Assembly (NCBI GenBank): GCA_029339195.1
Contig: JAPTJF010000217.1
Span: 34,858-98,857 of the forward strand
Source: Micractinium sp. NFX-FRZ
Taxonomy: Eukaryota; Chlorophyta; Trebouxiophyceae; Chlorellales; Chlorellaceae
Length of the DNA stretch: 64,000 bases
Reading direction: 5' to 3'
How positions within the stretch are numbered: the stretch's first letter is position 1; each line of letters opens with the position of its first letter. Below, piece by piece: positions 1 through 11,913 of this stretch. A model generated the notes under the pieces. It had not been told where the DNA came from and did no database searches. It worked only from the letters and a program-made list of their open reading frames with translations. The translations under genes and the position numbers were made by a program.

Positions 1-560
1 GAGCTGCGTAGCGTGCATGTGCACCACTTGAGTCAACTGAACCCGCCATTGTTGAAGCTGAATGAATCCTGGCTGTGCCCGTGTGATTTGTAAGAACAGA
101 GTCCGTGCAAGCAGGTGTAGTTCGCAAGGGTTGTGGTGGGGTGTGGGGAGAGGCAGGGCCGGCATAAGATGTTTGGCAGGAAGGCGCAGTCAAGAAGGGT
201 GTTCTTTTGGGTTCGAGTGTGGTGGCACACGGGGCGTTAAGGCGAACAGGGCAAGTGTAGGCGAACAGGGGGGCAAGTTGTGAGGTCACGCGGGGCTTTA
301 TACGCAACCAGGCGGGCAAGGTGGGTCAGGTGGGAGCAATCTGTGGTTAGGTGGGAGCGCCAGGGGTGCTGGGCGGGAATCGAAGGGTTGAGTGTTGAGA
401 ACGGGAAGGAGCCAATATAAATGGGGTGCTAGTTTACATGTGCATTGTCGTGAGTCCATGCGTGTCGTGCAAAGCAGTGTTTGGCAAAGCGGGAATTGTA
501 CGTCTTGATCACACGTGCGAAACTGTGGCTCGGCGGGCCTGGCGTGTGCACCGCCGGCTG
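1..560. other. Downstream flank of the sigma-factor gene; no gene seen
   Basis: No convincing exon on either strand. The right part should be the 3' untranslated region of the minus-strand sigma-factor gene. A TTACA (TGTAA on the minus strand) lies at 434-438. The left part is G-rich on the plus strand with short direct repeats around GGCGAACAGGG. Confidence 0.5.
434..438 (-). terminator. TGTAA polyadenylation-type signal of the sigma-factor gene
   Basis: TTACA on the plus strand reads TGTAA on the minus strand, about 125 bases past the stop codon. TGTAA is the usual nuclear poly(A) signal of chlorophyte algae. The assignment rests only on the pentamer and its position. Confidence 0.45.
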
Positions 561-3096
561 CTACGCCAGCAGCACGCTCGCCGCCGCCTGCTGCGCGCTG
601 GCCAGTGCAGCGTGGTACAGCTGCTGTGCACGCTGCCGGCTGACGCCCAGCTGGCGGCCAACAGTGGTAAAGTCCACTAAATCAACATGCTCCTCCTCCG
701 CAGCAGTTGCAGCGCTCCTGCCAGTGCCGCTGCCGCCGGCGCTGACGTCAGCATCCAGACCAAAGCGCAGGCGCAGCACGCGGCGGTGCCTGTCCTGCTG
801 CTTGGAGGGCGGCAGGCTGGCCAGCACAAGCTCCACTGCCTCGCGCGCCTCGTGGCCACTGGGGTCCTGCAGGCATGGGAGGAGCCAGGGAGAGACGGCA
901 AGTGGGGAACGGCACAGGTGGGCCAGCACGTGACGCACAGGCAGGCAGCGCTGGCTGGCAGGACGGGGGAGGGAGGTGTGCAGACGTGGGCAGGCAGGGC
1001 AGGCAGGACGTGCCCCCATCACCCACATGCTGCCACCCTGCACATGTGCCCTCCCCTGCGCTCACCTCCTCCTCGTCCTGCGCATCTCCAAATGGAGCCA
1101 GCTCCCGCTGCCGCATGCCGGCAGCCTGCACACTGTCCACCGGCACCAGACACTCGTGGCTGGCCAGGTGCTGCCGCCGGGCGGCCGCCAGACCAAGCGA
1201 CGCCTGGCGTTGCGTGAGCCGGGCTGCTGCCGCCAGCTGCTGCAGCGGCGAAACAGGCGGCTGCGCGCCGGGCTGCTCAGGCTGCTGCAGTGTTGGCTGC
1301 TGTGGCAGTGCCGAGCGCTGCTGCTGCTGCGGCGGCGGCGGCAGCGGCAGTTGTGTCGCCGCTGTCGCAGTCTGCTGCTCCGCCACCTGCTGCTGCGCCT
1401 GCATTGCCAAGCCGGCGGCGGCGCCCTGCACCGCCCGCGCCCACGCACGCGTCTGGTGGGGCACGTGCACCGGCCAGCGCAGGGGGTCGTCAGCCAGGAC
1501 GTCCCGCATCGCATTTTGGATGGCTGCCACAGCATAGGAGGAGAAGCGGGAGTGGCGGCTGGGCTGGTAGCCGCCTGCTGCGCGCCACAGCGCGTTCACC
1601 CCAGCATGCATCAGCTCCTGCGGGAGGGCAGCAGGCACAGGGGGCAGCGCAAGGCAGCAGGGGCTAGTTGGAGGGCTGCTTCTGAATGGGCAAACATGGC
1701 AGGTTGCAATGTGGAGCGCCAGGGATGGCACGGCAAGCGGAATGGTGGTTCTGTCTCAGCTGGCCCCCAGCAATGCTTCCCAAGCCGGGCAGGCTAAGGG
1801 ACAGGCCAGGGCAAAAGGCATGTGCCCCAGCTCACAGCATCCCCCGCCTTCAAAATGAACGCACCTTGTGACGGTCAGCTGGCAGCTGTACTGCACCAAC
1901 CACCCGGCGGTACATCAGCGCCACCAGCCGCTGGTTGCAGCCAAACAGCAGCTGCCGCGCCGCCGTGCCCTGCCGCTCCAGCCGCAGCAGCTGAGCCAGC
2001 GTCAGCGGCAGCGCCAGGGCAGGACAGGGCTGCCCTTCTGCTGATGTCGCTACTGCTGTTGCTGCTGCGGGCACAACCACTGGCTGCTGCTGGTCCTCAT
2101 GCTGCTGATGCTGCCGCCGTGCACCTGCCACTGCCAGTGTAGCACCCGCTTCGAGCACCGCCGCTGGCTGCTGCTCCTGCCGGTGCCGGTGCCGCACAGC
2201 TGCCCGTGCCAGCTTGGCAGCCTGAACCAAATCACCCAGCAGCGCCTCCTGCTCTGCCGTCAGCAGCTGCTTCCTGGAAGAGCTCAGCTGCAGCACCTGC
2301 AGTGACGAGGAAGAGGGAGCACAACAGCACAGCAATGAGCGTCCGGCCACTGCAAGCCCTTCTGACATTGCAAGGCAGGCCCGCAGAATGCTGACACCCC
2401 TGGAATGCATGCCAGCTGGGGGCAGCACCTATGCAGGGAGCACCAACTTGCCTGGAGGTCGGCGGGCAGCAGGTCGCAGCGTGCCCACAGCCGTGCGCCC
2501 GTGCGCTCCTCCGCGGCCCCCGCCAGCGCACGCCCCCGACAGGCTGCCTGCCGCCCGCGGCTGCGCTGCTCACGGCCACGCGTGGAGCGCACAATCGGCG
2601 CGGGCCGCCGGCCGTGCGCCTCAGCCTCGCTGGCTTGCAACTCTTCCAGCTGCACCTCATCCTCTGCTGACTCCTCCTCTGACTCCTCCTCCTCCTCCTC
2701 TTCCTCCCGCTGCCACGCCCAGCGGCCGCCGACGCCTAGCTGCCGCCGCAGGCGGTTGAATGCATGGTCGAGCGTGGCCAGCTGCTCCACAGTCGGCAGC
2801 TGCGAGACTCGCAGGGAGTAGGCCTCCCAGCTGCCGGTGGCAGGATAGCCGGCAACCAGGTGCGGGGGCTGCACGTCGGAAGCGGAGCTGGTGGCGGCAG
2901 GGCGTTCCCGCTCAAGCTGCCGCTCCGCCGCAGGCGCTGGGGCTGCTGCTGGAGCGGTGGCAGCCGCTGCTGCCCGATTCACCGAGCGTGCACGCGCTGA
3001 TGCGGCCGTGCCAGGGGCTGCAGAGGCAGGCGGGCCGCCCAGGCGAGCGCCTCCGTTGCTGGGGGCGCTCAGCCGGTGCGCCAGGGGATTCAGCAT
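561..3096 (-). CDS. Plastid RNA polymerase sigma-70 factor (4 exons)
   Basis: Sigma-70 factor that would direct the bacterial-type plastid RNA polymerase to promoters. Exons 3096-2452, 2296-1865, 1617-1066 and 866-561 join in phase 0 to give 644 residues. Residues 1-60 are rich in Ala, Pro, Ser and Arg with hardly any acidic residues, like a chloroplast transit peptide; an acidic run follows near 133-150. Exon 2 holds regions 1.2-2.1 (LLTAEQEALLGDLVQ, LFGCNQRLVALMYR). Exon 3 starts with regions 2.2-2.4 (ELMHAGVNALWRA, RFSSYAVAAIQNAM, WPVHVP). Exon 4 is region 4 with its helix-turn-helix (VLRLRFGLD, VGRQLGVSRQRAQQLYH). Between them lies a Gln/Pro-rich stretch of about 110 residues where region 3 should be, so region 3 is diverged or lost. 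Intron 1 has a GC donor (CAG|GCAAGT). The ATG at 3096 is the first in frame. Plastid targeting is inferred. Confidence 0.88.
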
Positions 3097-3661
3097 CCCT
3101 CGCCGTGCCCTTGCTTGTCGATCACGAGAGCTTCAGTGCAGGAGGGACGCCGTCCCCCTGCGATCACAAACTGAAACCCTGATGTTACGTTCAAAACCTA
3201 AGCAGCTGGCAGCGCTCCTAGACGTTGCAGGTGCTATTGAAGGATGTTGGTAGGCGGCACAGATTGCCCTGGCTTGCAGAAACGGCAGTGAGCAGCAATT
3301 GCTGCCAGTGGTGAAGTGGCGCCAAGCTGGCCCTTCGCAAACCTAGCGCTCGCGGTGGCTTTGGATCACGTCCAAACAAATTGTGTTCACCCAATTGACA
3401 TTGAACCGCGCCACTTGTAGTCGGCAACCTCGGTTGCGGACCCTGCGCTTCCCGCGCCAAAAACTAAGGGAGTGAGAACCAGACGCGAGCAGCACCAGCC
3501 CCACACTGCAACCAACCTGAAAGCCAAGTGCCGAGGCTGCCTTCCGGCACCCAAGCAGCCCATCCCCCCCCACCGCCGGCGCCGCCGCTGGCGCTGGTGG
3601 CTGGGCGGTCGCAGCGTTGGCGCCTTACGCAGGCGGGCCCCCGTCTGGAGGGGATGCCGGC
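3097..3661. promoter_or_regulatory. Shared upstream region of the sigma-factor and K+ channel genes
   Basis: 565 bases between two divergent start codons, so both promoters should lie here. It is less G+C-rich than the flanking exons around 3170-3470. No TATA box or other element can be assigned with confidence. Confidence 0.4.
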
Positions 3662-6600
3662 ATGAGAGAGCCGCTGCTGCAGCGGCACCGCAGCAGCGAG
3701 TTGGGAGGGGAGCCAGCGGGGATGGGGGGAGCCGGCAGTGCGGCGGAAGGCAGTCATGGTGGCAGCAGCAGCTATGGGGCCGGCCAGGAGCCAGCAGGCA
3801 ATCGTGCGCCCAGCGCCAGCAGCGAGCAGCTGCCCCTCGGCGCCTCGAGGCGGCCGTCGTTTGGCGGCAGCCTGCTGGGCAGCCGCTCCCGGGCACACAG
3901 CCTAGTCGACTTCTCGGGGTGGGTGGGTGCTTCCCTCAGGGTGCAATGGGTGGGGTGGGTTGCTCTACTGCTGGGTGTCTGAGCCTATGAGAACAGAACA
4001 GGGGCGGCTGCAGCAGGCATCCGCTGCTGCCTGCCTCACACCGCCGCTTGTGCTGAAGCGCACCCTGCCTGCCCCACACCGCCGGTTGTGCTGAAGCGCA
4101 CCATGCCTGCCGCCTACTGCCGCTCACTGCCTGCAGGGACCACTTCAGCTTTGGAGAAGTCCAAGGGTCCTTCACAAACCTGGCCGAGGTCATATGCACC
4201 TGCTTGCTGCTTCCCTGTTGCTGTCGGTCACACTGCCGCCTGTGCTGCTGGGTGGTGGTGTTGGCAGCGGCTGCCCGCTGGCTGTGTTGCCGCCAGTGGT
4301 GGAGTGTACTGCTGCCAATGCCACCGCCCGGGCAGAGGCGACCACATGTGTGCTCGCTTGCTGGTTTGCATGTCAAGGTGGTATCAACAGCTGGAAGAGA
4401 GGCGCACATATGATGGTGATAACGCTGCCGCCGCAGCCGCTGCCGCTGCTCAAGCACCTCTGGCGCAGCTGCTGGCGCCTGGTGGTCTCCCCTGTTGCGT
4501 GCCTACATGTTGGACCTTTCCCTCACTCTACCCATTGCCCCCCAATCCCCGCAGCACGACTATCTGAACCGTGGCAAGGGGGTGTATGAGAAGGAGCGGG
4601 AGCGGCTGCGCCTGCCGGCACTCGTGGAGACCGGCAGGCACGTGCTGCACAGCTGGGGGTCTGGTTGCCTGGTTGGGCACTCTGCCCGGGTGCCGTGCCG
4701 TGTGCACCTTCAGAAGGGCTCAGCTGCTACCTGCTCCTGCCGCATTGCCCTCTCATGCATTGAAATGAATGGACGGCAGTGCCTCCCGTGGGCCAGGAGG
4801 GGATGATGCGACTGTTGCAAACCATGTGTTTGCTGCTGCTCCCCGTGTTGCGCCCCTGTGCTTGCCTCCTTGAGCGCCTCCGAATTGCCTTGCCCGGTGC
4901 TCGCTCATTCGCCTGCCTCACCTGCTCACCATTGCACACACGCGCATCACAGTCCCACCCCACCTGACCCCCGCCTTTTGACGTTCCCACCCCCTGCCCC
5001 ACCGTCCCACCCATGCTCATGCCTGCTCCTCTGCCGGCGTGCAGGTATGCGGGGCGGTCACGCGTGGAGCACCGGGGCGCCGGCATCCACATGCACCTGC
5101 TGAAGCGCGACTTCTTCATCTCGTGCCTGCAGGCAAGCAGTAGTGCCGCAGCTTGCACCGCCTGCAGCGGGGCCTGATGCCAGCGCTGTTTGAAGCATCG
5201 CTGCCATCTCCTGCCCCAACTCATCATGCCGGGTTTGCTCAGTACGTGCACGGCCGCCGCAACAAAGGTTCCCATCTCTGCATCCTCACTCCCACTCCGG
5301 CCCACCCAACGCAGCTGCCGTTTGGCGTGCTGGCTGCTGGCATGGCCGCCGTCTACATGTTCACCTTCTGGTTTTGGGGCACCGTCTGGTACCTCCTGGT
5401 CAGGTGGGATTTGGGGATTAGGGGATGCCAAACCGCCATTGGGCTGAGTTGGAAGCGGAGCCAGGCTGTTTTAACCGGGGGCTGCAATGAGCGAGCGGCA
5501 CCACCAATGCTGGCCCTTCCTTCCTGCTGCCCGCCTGGCTGCCTCGAGCATCATTACTGCCGCTCCTGCCCCACTACTCCACACACCACACGCGCAGGTT
5601 CTACCCTGGCTGTGTGTATGGGGCAACCACGCTGGCGGAGAGCTGGGCCCTGGCCATCGTCACACAAATGACCATCGGTCAGTGTTGCTTGTTGTTGTCA
5701 TGGTGTGTTGTTTACAGGTGGTCAGATTGCAACACCGAGCACAGGTTAGTGACCTTGCTTTTGGCGGCGGGGCGGTCCAACCCGCAGCCACGCTTGCGGA
5801 GCCGATGAGCTGGCCCCTGCACTCACTCGGCGTGTCACCAGCCAGGCAGCGGTCTCGCTCGGCACAGATTGGCGAGGGGTTGCACAGGGTTCAGGTTGAA
5901 AAGGGGGTCAGTGCTTATGGAGCACGACTGAGTGCAGTGCCCACCCACCCACCCAACCGCGCACCTGCCCGCAGGGTACGGCAACTCTGGACCTCAGCAG
6001 TGCTGGGCCGCAGCGGCCGTCATCACCGCGCAGGCCATCTCCTGCACCGTCATCTTGAACGCAGTCGTGCTGGGCATCATTTTCGCCAAGGTCCGCAGCA
6101 GCACTTTGACGGGGGTGGGGGGCATGGTGGGAGCAAGGGTATTTGCTCTCTGGGAAGCTTTCCCGCTGCTGATGCCCCGACTTGCCGCCTGCGCAGGTGG
6201 CCAGCCTCGCACACCGCACCGGTACCTGCTCACTCCACAATTCCTGACACAGCCCCTGTGCACACGTGGTGCCTGTCTCACATGCTGTCTGTGTGTCGCT
6301 TGCTCTTCCCACGCATGTGTGTGTGTGTCTGTGTGCACACGCAGGTGGCCAGCCCCGCCCACCGCGCCTTCTCCATCTACATTTCGGACACCGCCGTCAT
6401 CTCCCGACGAGACGGCATTTTGAAGCTGCTATTCCGCATAGCCGACGTGCGGCGCACACAGGTGGGTGCTTGATTGCATGCAAAATTTGGAGTGGGCAGC
6501 ACACAAGGGGTGTGGTAGTGTGTGCGCAAACGGTTCTTCTGGCTGGCACATGCGCGGCGCATGCAGGTGGGGTGTGCTCACATTGTGCAGGTGGTTTTTC

Positions 6601-9600
6601 TGCTTTGCCTTTGTCACCCACTCTTTGGCCAATCACACCCCCTGCACAGGTGCTGGAGCCACGCATCCGTGCGTGGCTGTACACGTGGGGGGAGGGGCGG
6701 GTGACGGCAGAGGGGGAGTACATCCCCGTGCGCTGTGAACCTCTTGACCTGGGCTACATCGACGGCATGCTGCTGCTGCCCCTCATCATCGAGCACACGA
6801 TTGGTGAGTGCTGCAGTACCTGCAGCCAGGGGAGTAGGGACGCATGCAGTTCGTTGGTTGGGGGCGGCTACACGATTGGTGAGTCAGTGGGCGAGTTGGA
6901 GTGGAACACGCAGTCGGGGGCTAGGGGAGCGCACAACTGGCCCTGGCTTGGAGCCGCTGCTGCTGCTGGTCAGAGAGCCCCCGAACGAGTGGCAGCAGCA
7001 GCAAGGGCAGGCAGTTTGGGTGCGGACGTGCCTGTGCGCCGGTCCTGCAGGGGCAAAAGCGCCTGCCTGCCCACCTGCCAGCATGCCCACCCGCCTTCCT
7101 GAGCTGCCACGTGCTGCCCGCACGCGCACCTGCCTCCATACACTGCAGACGAGCGCAGCCCGCTGTGTGGCCACACCCACGACTCCCTCACGGTGCGTGG
7201 ATGGATGGATGGGTTGGGTTGGGTGGATTCATGGATGGATGGATGATGCCCAGCTGCCATGCTGACCGTCCGTCGCGCCGGCCAGGAGACCCTTCACCGG
7301 CACAGCTGCTCTTTTGCGTGTGGCCCATCACCGCTGCCTGCCTAGCCCCAATGCACGCAGCAGCTTCTCTTGCTTAACACATGCACCGGTTGGGTGGTTG
7401 GGTGGTTAACACCCTCACCCACTTACGCGTGCCCACCGCCGCATGCTTCCCTTGTGGCCGGCTGCTGGCTGCAGGCATTGGATGCCGAGATCGTAATCAC
7501 GTTTGAGGCCACCACGGAAGTGAGACGGGGCGGGGGCTGCTTAGCTTACTGCGCGCCGAAGAAAAGGGCTTCTGTTCCTGAGAAGAGGGATTCAGTGCTC
7601 TCAACAGCATATAGCTCTGTGAGAGGAAGCGCATTGTCGCAGCCTGACAAGGTGGCAAGGAGTGCTGCCCTGCCCTGCTCCCGCTGCAGCGGCCACGCTG
7701 CGAACCCTGTTGTGCACCACGCCTGCCGGTCCCCTTTCCCACCCCTGCTGCTGCCGCGCAGAACGGCAACATGTTCTACGCGCGGCAGTCCTACCTGGCG
7801 CAAGAGATCCACTGGGGGTGCACCTTTGAGGAGATCATCCAGAAGCCGGGGGCCGGGGAGGAGCAGCCGTCCTATAAGATCGACTTGGACAGGTCGGCCG
7901 GTGTGGGGACAGAATCAAGTTGGGAGGATTAGGGGAGGGTGGCAAGAGGAGGCCTGCATGCGTGACACCCTGCCACCAAAGCCCTCTTGCCTGCCTCCCT
8001 GCCTGCTGCACAGGTTCCACGACGTGCGCTGCCCCGACATGGGAGCAGATGACGGCGAGAACGATCCGCGCTCACGAGCCTCCCAGGCACGCATGCTGAT
8101 CTGCGCCGTGCTTTGCTTTACCCTTGGCGTGTGCGCGTCAACGCTGCGCGGTGCTGTGCTGTGCTGTGGCACGCCATCTGCGCTGTGCAAGGCTGGGCTG
8201 CTCCATGCACGCTCGTTGTGCTCGGCATGACGCTGCCAGCACGCCCTTCCCACCGGCCTGCCAAGCGCACACACCTGCGCTGATCCTCTTTGCACCAGAC
8301 ACCCCGCCCTCCACGCACAATCCCTCCCGTCCCCCGGTCCCAGCCCAATCCAACCCTCCTCACCTCCCAGCTCCGTGCCTCTCCCTGCAGCTTGTGGTGA
8401 ACCGTGCCAAGCGGGCGGTGCCCTACCCTACCCTGGGAGAGAACACGCTTGTGCTGTCAGACCTGCTGTGCGTGCGGCCCGTGGAGGGTGACGCAGGAGG
8501 AAGCATGGAGCTGCTGTGCAGGTGCGCAGATCACGCTTGGGTTGGGTACTGCAATGCACAAGGGCGGCCGGTTGAGCAGTTTGCGGATTGGCCGGCAGAT
8601 GCATGGGAATGGGGTGGGAAGCGCCGGTGCACATCAAGGCCGGCAAAGGGGTTGTTGGTACGCAAGCACGGCTGGGGCCTGCCCTTTGGTGCCCAGCGCT
8701 TGCCGCCGGGCCGCTCTTGGCCCCGCCGGGCCCCACATTTGTGCATTCTCCACCACTGCTTGCAGGGTGGCGGACACCTACCCCAACCAAATGCTGGACG
8801 TCACCGCCCGCATGTACCTGTACCGCTGGCACCCCGAGGAGTGGTGCCGAGAGCACCCTGACCAGCCCTCCTTCACAATGCACGCCTTGGAGGTGGGTTG
8901 AAGCTGGTTAGAGCAGTACAGCAAACACCGCCGCATCCAGACCATTAATGGGTGCTAGGTGTGAGGCGAAGAAGAAAGCAGCTGGGGAGGCCGGATGCTC
9001 ACTGCGCAGCAGGCGCAGGATGGCGACTGGAGGAGCAGAGGGGAGAGGAAAGGCGGGGGGCGGAGAGAGGAAACACCCCCCCCCCATCTCGCACATACGC
9101 ACCGCTCACGCGCCGAATGCGCCTGCCCTGCAAGATGGCCACTCATGCTCTTACCACGCATGCTCATGTGCTCCTGCCCCCGCAGTGCGGCTATTCCACC
9201 CGGGCCGACCGCCTCTACCTGCGCCTGCCCCTGGAAAGGCGGCCTGTTCTGTTGATCTCAAACGTGTGCATCTTTCCCCCGCCCCTGTTGTGTTCACAGT
9301 GCGGCTACTCCACCGGGGCCGACCGCCTCTACCTGCGCCTGCCCCGTGAGGTGGCACACGTCATCGACGCCAGCTCACCGCTGGCCAGCTGGCTCGGGCC
9401 AGGCGGCCTGTCGGCCGACGCAGACTCTGAAATTGTTGTGGTGGTGAGTGAAGCAGGTGGTACTGTGATTTGCTGGCAAAGAAGAACACTGCCACAGTGC
9501 CAGGCGCCGGGTGGTGGCGCCGGCACAGGCGTGACGTTCCCAGACTCAGGAATTGGTTTGCTTTCGGAGTGAGGAGGAGTCAGGGAGGGACTTGGGGTGG

Positions 9601-11784
9601 AGTTGACATCATGGCAGGAGAGAGCAGTGACTGCCTGCTGCTGCTCCCCACTATGCCTGTGCCAACTTATGTCCCTGGGAACGCTGTCCGTTCACCGAGC
9701 ACTGTACCGCTGCTGCCCGGCCCCCGCCCCCCGCAGCTGCAAGGTTACCTGTACCAGACCTCCACCAACCGCATGCGGCAGCGCACCTATCGGGTGGGCA
9801 GCCACGTGCGGTATGGCTTCCGCTTTGCTCCCACTGTGCGCCCCCCAAAGGAGTCCAGGTGAGACCGAGCGTGTGTGTGTGTGTGTGGGTGTGGGTGTGG
9901 GGGGTGAGGGGCAGGGCAGACTCGGGGGGAAAAGCGGGGAATGCTTGTTGCGGGGCAGGGCGCGGTGTGAAAGAGAGGGTCAGTTTGTGTGCCTCGGGAT
10001 GTGAGCTCACGTCGGTCACACAGCGCAGGTTTCTTGTTTTGAGCAGGCAGACGGCCCAGCGAGGCGGGCACATGGACCCGCCAACCACCCCCCTGCCCGT
10101 CAACCTTGGGTCTTTGTCTACTAACAAAACAAGGTGTCAGCTTTCTTTATATGTTGAGTTGACCATTTTCCTCTGGCACCTGCCCAGCAGGGATGGCAAG
10201 CCGCGCACCCGCTGGTCCCACTTCTTCGATGTGGAGCCGGTGGGGTGGGGCGAGGGCGGGCGCGGGCGCCCCACCATCCACATGCACGGCTCGGCGCTCA
10301 CCTCCCCCGCCCTGCGCGCCTACATGCAGCGACGTGAGCACACAGGCCCTTTGCAAGCTCGCTTGGCAGTTGCCATTGTGCCGTGTATCAGGGGTGCTGC
10401 GCCTGCTGTGTTCCGTTCTGTTGGATCCACCATGCCGCGCACCGGTCTCCCGTTCTCCCGTGCCCACAGCCGCGTGCCCACGTGTGTGTGACCGTCCTCA
10501 CCTGGCTTCTGCCCTGCCCCTGCCCTCCCCCCATTCCCCCCTGCAGGCACCACTCTGGCGGCCCCCGAGTCGCACGCCCAAGTGCGTGCCCAGCAGGACC
10601 GCAACCCGCGCCTCAACCACGCTTTGGACAAGCCCCTCTCCCGCTCCCTGAGATGGGTGCCAGCCGACCCAGAGGCAGCGCATGCAGCAGCCAGGGTGCG
10701 CCAGCAATCCCTGTTGGGCCCGGCAGCCGCAGCAGCAGCGGCGGAAGCTGCCTCCTCCCTCGCAAGGGCAGGGCCGGCAGAAGGGGCAGGCGCAGCGGCC
10801 GTGGCAGGCGCAGCAGCAGCAGAGGGCCACCCGCCATGGGCGGCCGCAGGCGAGGTGCCAGCTGGCGCCGAGCTGCCAATGACAGAGGAGGAAGCTGAGC
10901 TAGTGGGGGAGGCAGTGAGCCCGGAGGCTGGCATGGATCGGTATGAAGCCATTGTGTCCCGCCCCTCCATCCTGTCCCCCGAAGCAGCAGCTGCCGCAGC
11001 CGCGGCGGTGCAGGAGGAGGAGCAGCAGCGGCAGCGGCTGGGCGCAGGGGGGCCGTTTGCAGCGCAGCCAGAGCAGCGGCAGCACGAGCAGTATCGGCAG
11101 GAGCCGCAGCAGCGAGGGCTTGGCAGGGGCGCCCCCTTGGCTGGGCCGCCCGACCTGGGCACGCTGTCAGCCGGCCCCTCGGTCCCATTGGATCGATATG
11201 GGTCATCGCTGACACGCCTCAGTCTCAGCGGGGCGCCGCCTGGCGGCAGCACAGCCAGTGCCAGCTCAGCGTCAGCTGCCGCCAGCTCAGCACCTGGCAC
11301 GCCAGGCAGCACAGGCCAGCCAGGCCACGGGCAGCACCACTCACAGCAGCAGCAGCAGCAGCAGCAGCAGCACCAGCGCTCGCTGCTGCATGAGCAGCTG
11401 CGCCGCCCCTCGCCCCGCTTCGAGCCCCAGCCCGACCTGCTTCGCAGCGACCTCACCGCCACCCTCTCCGTCCCCATGGATCGGTATGCCGCCATGGTGG
11501 CAGCAGCAGAGGAGGACGCGGGCGGCGCCTATGGCGATGGCGGCAGCGGCAGCAGGGCGACCTACCCGCCACCGCAGCAGCAGCAGCACGCCGGGCTGCC
11601 GCCGCGCCCTGGGATGAGCTTCACCGTGCCAGCTGGCGAGCAGGCCCTGGCACACCGCATGCAGCGGGATGCCAGCTGGCACCGTGGCCGTTCGCTGGCC
11701 AACCTGCAAGCCATTCTGGAGCACGAGCAGGAGATTGAGGAAGAAAGCTCGCGCCCCGTCAGCCCCGCCCCACGGCCCGCGTGA
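3662..11784 (+). CDS. Inward-rectifier (Kir-type) K+ channel with two tandem cytoplasmic domains (19 exons)
   Basis: Two-TM potassium channel. Exons: 3662-3918, 4137-4188, 4555-4637, 5045-5132, 5315-5403, 5598-5677, 5975-6090, 6345-6461, 6650-6803, 7149-7192, 7475-7519, 7762-7892, 8014-8086, 8391-8521, 8766-8892, 9300-9443 (or 9186-9443), 9737-9858, 10191-10333, 10547-11784; 1077 or 1115 residues. TM1 about 161-187; pore helix and filter TQMTIGYGN (TIGYG 215-219), the first filter Gly split by an intron; TM2 to 255 with Asn245 at the rectification site. Residues 256-443 match the Kir cytoplasmic domain (AVISRRDGILKLLFRIADV, AEIVITFEA, YARQSYLAQEIHWG). Residues 444-665 repeat that fold (MELLCRVAD, GADRLYLRLP, SEIVVVLQGYLYQT). 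A 412-residue Gln/Ala-rich tail has three DRY motifs. The basic PKKR-type PIP2 motif after TM2 is absent (VASPAHRA). Introns 3, 4 and 13 have GC donors. ATG 3662 is the first in frame. Exon 2, with weak donor GTCATA, is least certain. Confidence 0.85.
9186..9345 (+). repeat. In-frame 114-base exon-edge duplication in the K+ channel gene
   Basis: Bases 9186-9231 and 9300-9345 match at 44 of 46 positions and encode CGYSTRADRLYLRLP and CGYSTGADRLYLRLP. Each is preceded by a pyrimidine-rich tract and CAG. The offset of 114 is divisible by three and there is no stop between, so either acceptor gives an open protein. Confidence 0.9.
9869..9900 (+). repeat. GT-rich microsatellite
   Basis: A short (GT)n and GTGGGT run just after exon 17 of the K+ channel gene, inside the intron. 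Confidence 0.8.
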
Positions 11785-11913
11785 CATCCTGCTTGCATTG
11801 CCACGCCCTGCTCAGCAAATGGCCCTCCGTCCGTTGTTGTGGCAGGTGCTGGCAGCCAATTGCACTGCCCTCTGCTGCACCGCACCGGTTCTGGTTCCTG
11901 ACCGTCCTGATCT

